DNA of 18,132 nucleotides from the NCBI GenBank assembly GCA_021731425.1, contig JAKFXJ010000189.1, positions 1 through 18,132 of the forward strand, in the 5' to 3' direction. A program made the translations under genes and the position numbers. Positions 17,615 to 18,132 of this stretch are shown here, piece after piece. The notes under the pieces are model-generated. The model saw nothing but the letters and a program-made list of their open reading frames with translations. It did not search any database and had not been told where the DNA came from. The number at the start of each line of letters is the position of its first letter. Positions within the stretch are counted from its first letter, which is position 1. Source of the DNA: Limnohabitans sp. GTDB lineage: Bacteria > Pseudomonadota > Gammaproteobacteria > Burkholderiales > Burkholderiaceae_C.

Positions 17615-18132
17615 TCAATGCGCGTCGTGCGCTTGGCCTGTGTAGACCAGCGTCAACATCATAAAGATGAATGCTTGCAAGGTGATGACCAAGATGTGGA
17701 ACAGTGTCCACACGGTACCGGCAATGACATGGCCGATGGCCAGACCCACACCGGTCGTCGACAATGCCCAGCCGCCACCCATCAGGGCAATCAACATGAA
17801 CACCAACTCACCCGCAAACATGTTGCCAAACAGTCGCATGCCATGCGATACGGTCTTGGCCAAATATTCAATCATCTGCATCAAGAAATTGATCGGATAC
17901 AGCGCCCAATGGTCTCCAAATGGCGCCGAAATGAGCTCATGAACCCAGCCGCCAGCACCCTTGATTTTGATGTTGTAAAACAAGCAAATCAGCAACACTG
18001 AACACGACAAACCCAAGGTTGTCGACAAGTCAGCAGTAGGAACCACACGCATGTAATCCTTGAAACCCAAAGCCGGACCCGCCGCATGCCAAATGCCTGG
18101 AAGCAAGTCCACAGGCAACATGTCCATCGCGT
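17615..18132 (-). CDS. atpB: F1Fo ATP synthase a subunit, N-terminus beyond the window
   Basis: The C-terminal part, at least 172 codons, of the a subunit that forms the proton half-channels against the c-ring. The reading frame stays open to the window edge, so the Met at 18125-18127 ([11 protein letters not shown]) is internal; full-length proteins of related bacteria are about 290 residues. The essential Arg lies in [11 protein letters not shown], with transmembrane segments around [24 protein letters not shown] and [18 protein letters not shown]. First visible gene of the operon; the operon promoter is outside the window. Confidence 0.96.
   Translation of the reverse strand, partial: AMDMLPVDLLPGIWHAAGPALGFKDYMRVVPTADLSTTLGLSCSVLLICLFYNIKIKGAGGWVHELISAPFGDHWALYPINFLMQMIEYLAKTVSHGMRLFGNMFAGELVFMLIALMGGGWALSTTGVGLAIGHVIAGTVWTLFHILVITLQAFIFMMLTLVYTGQAHDAH

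Overview
The window looks like a chromosomal segment of a betaproteobacterium, most likely order Burkholderiales and family Comamonadaceae (a Limnohabitans-, Rhodoferax- or Polaromonas-like genome). The reasons are moderate-to-high GC, the classical atp gene order, the style of the PyrE, XthA and cytochrome c5 sequences, and the association of a YheT-like hydrolase with a conserved burkholderial unknown. No database search was possible, so the assignment rests on recalled protein features only.

Layout. Positions 1-1270 are an accessory patch. They hold the 3' end of an IS3-family element, a FixJ-type response regulator cut off by that element, and a complete toxin-first type II toxin-antitoxin operon, with a 28-bp perfect palindrome between antitoxin and regulator. 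Positions 1275-2918 hold xthA (minus) and pyrE (plus). These diverge from overlapping ATG codons, and each is followed by a terminator-like hairpin. Positions 2919-3236 are a non-coding, hairpin-rich leader. Positions 3237-8763 are a four-gene plus-strand operon: TolC-type outer membrane protein, LapB/LssB-type ABC exporter with a C39-like domain that lacks the catalytic Cys, HlyD-type adaptor, and an unusual HTH protein fused to a degenerate receiver domain. Together the first three make a complete type I secretion system of the kind that exports large RTX adhesins; no substrate gene is in the window. Positions 8839-8914 are tRNA-Arg(CCG) on the minus strand. Positions 9056-9571 encode a membrane-anchored c5-type cytochrome, closed by a strong bidirectional terminator shared with a minus-strand three-gene operon (NTF2/SnoaL-like protein, YheT-like alpha/beta hydrolase, unknown conserved protein). 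Positions 11734-18132 are the F1Fo ATP synthase operon atpB-E-F-H-A-G-D-C on the minus strand with its terminator; atpB runs off the right edge.

Most of the window is ordinary housekeeping. The parts that deserve attention are the HTH/pseudo-receiver protein at the end of the secretion operon, the IS end that supplies a stop codon to the regulator, the perfect palindromes at 483-510 and 11678-11695, and the divergent xthA/pyrE start codons with no space for promoters between them.
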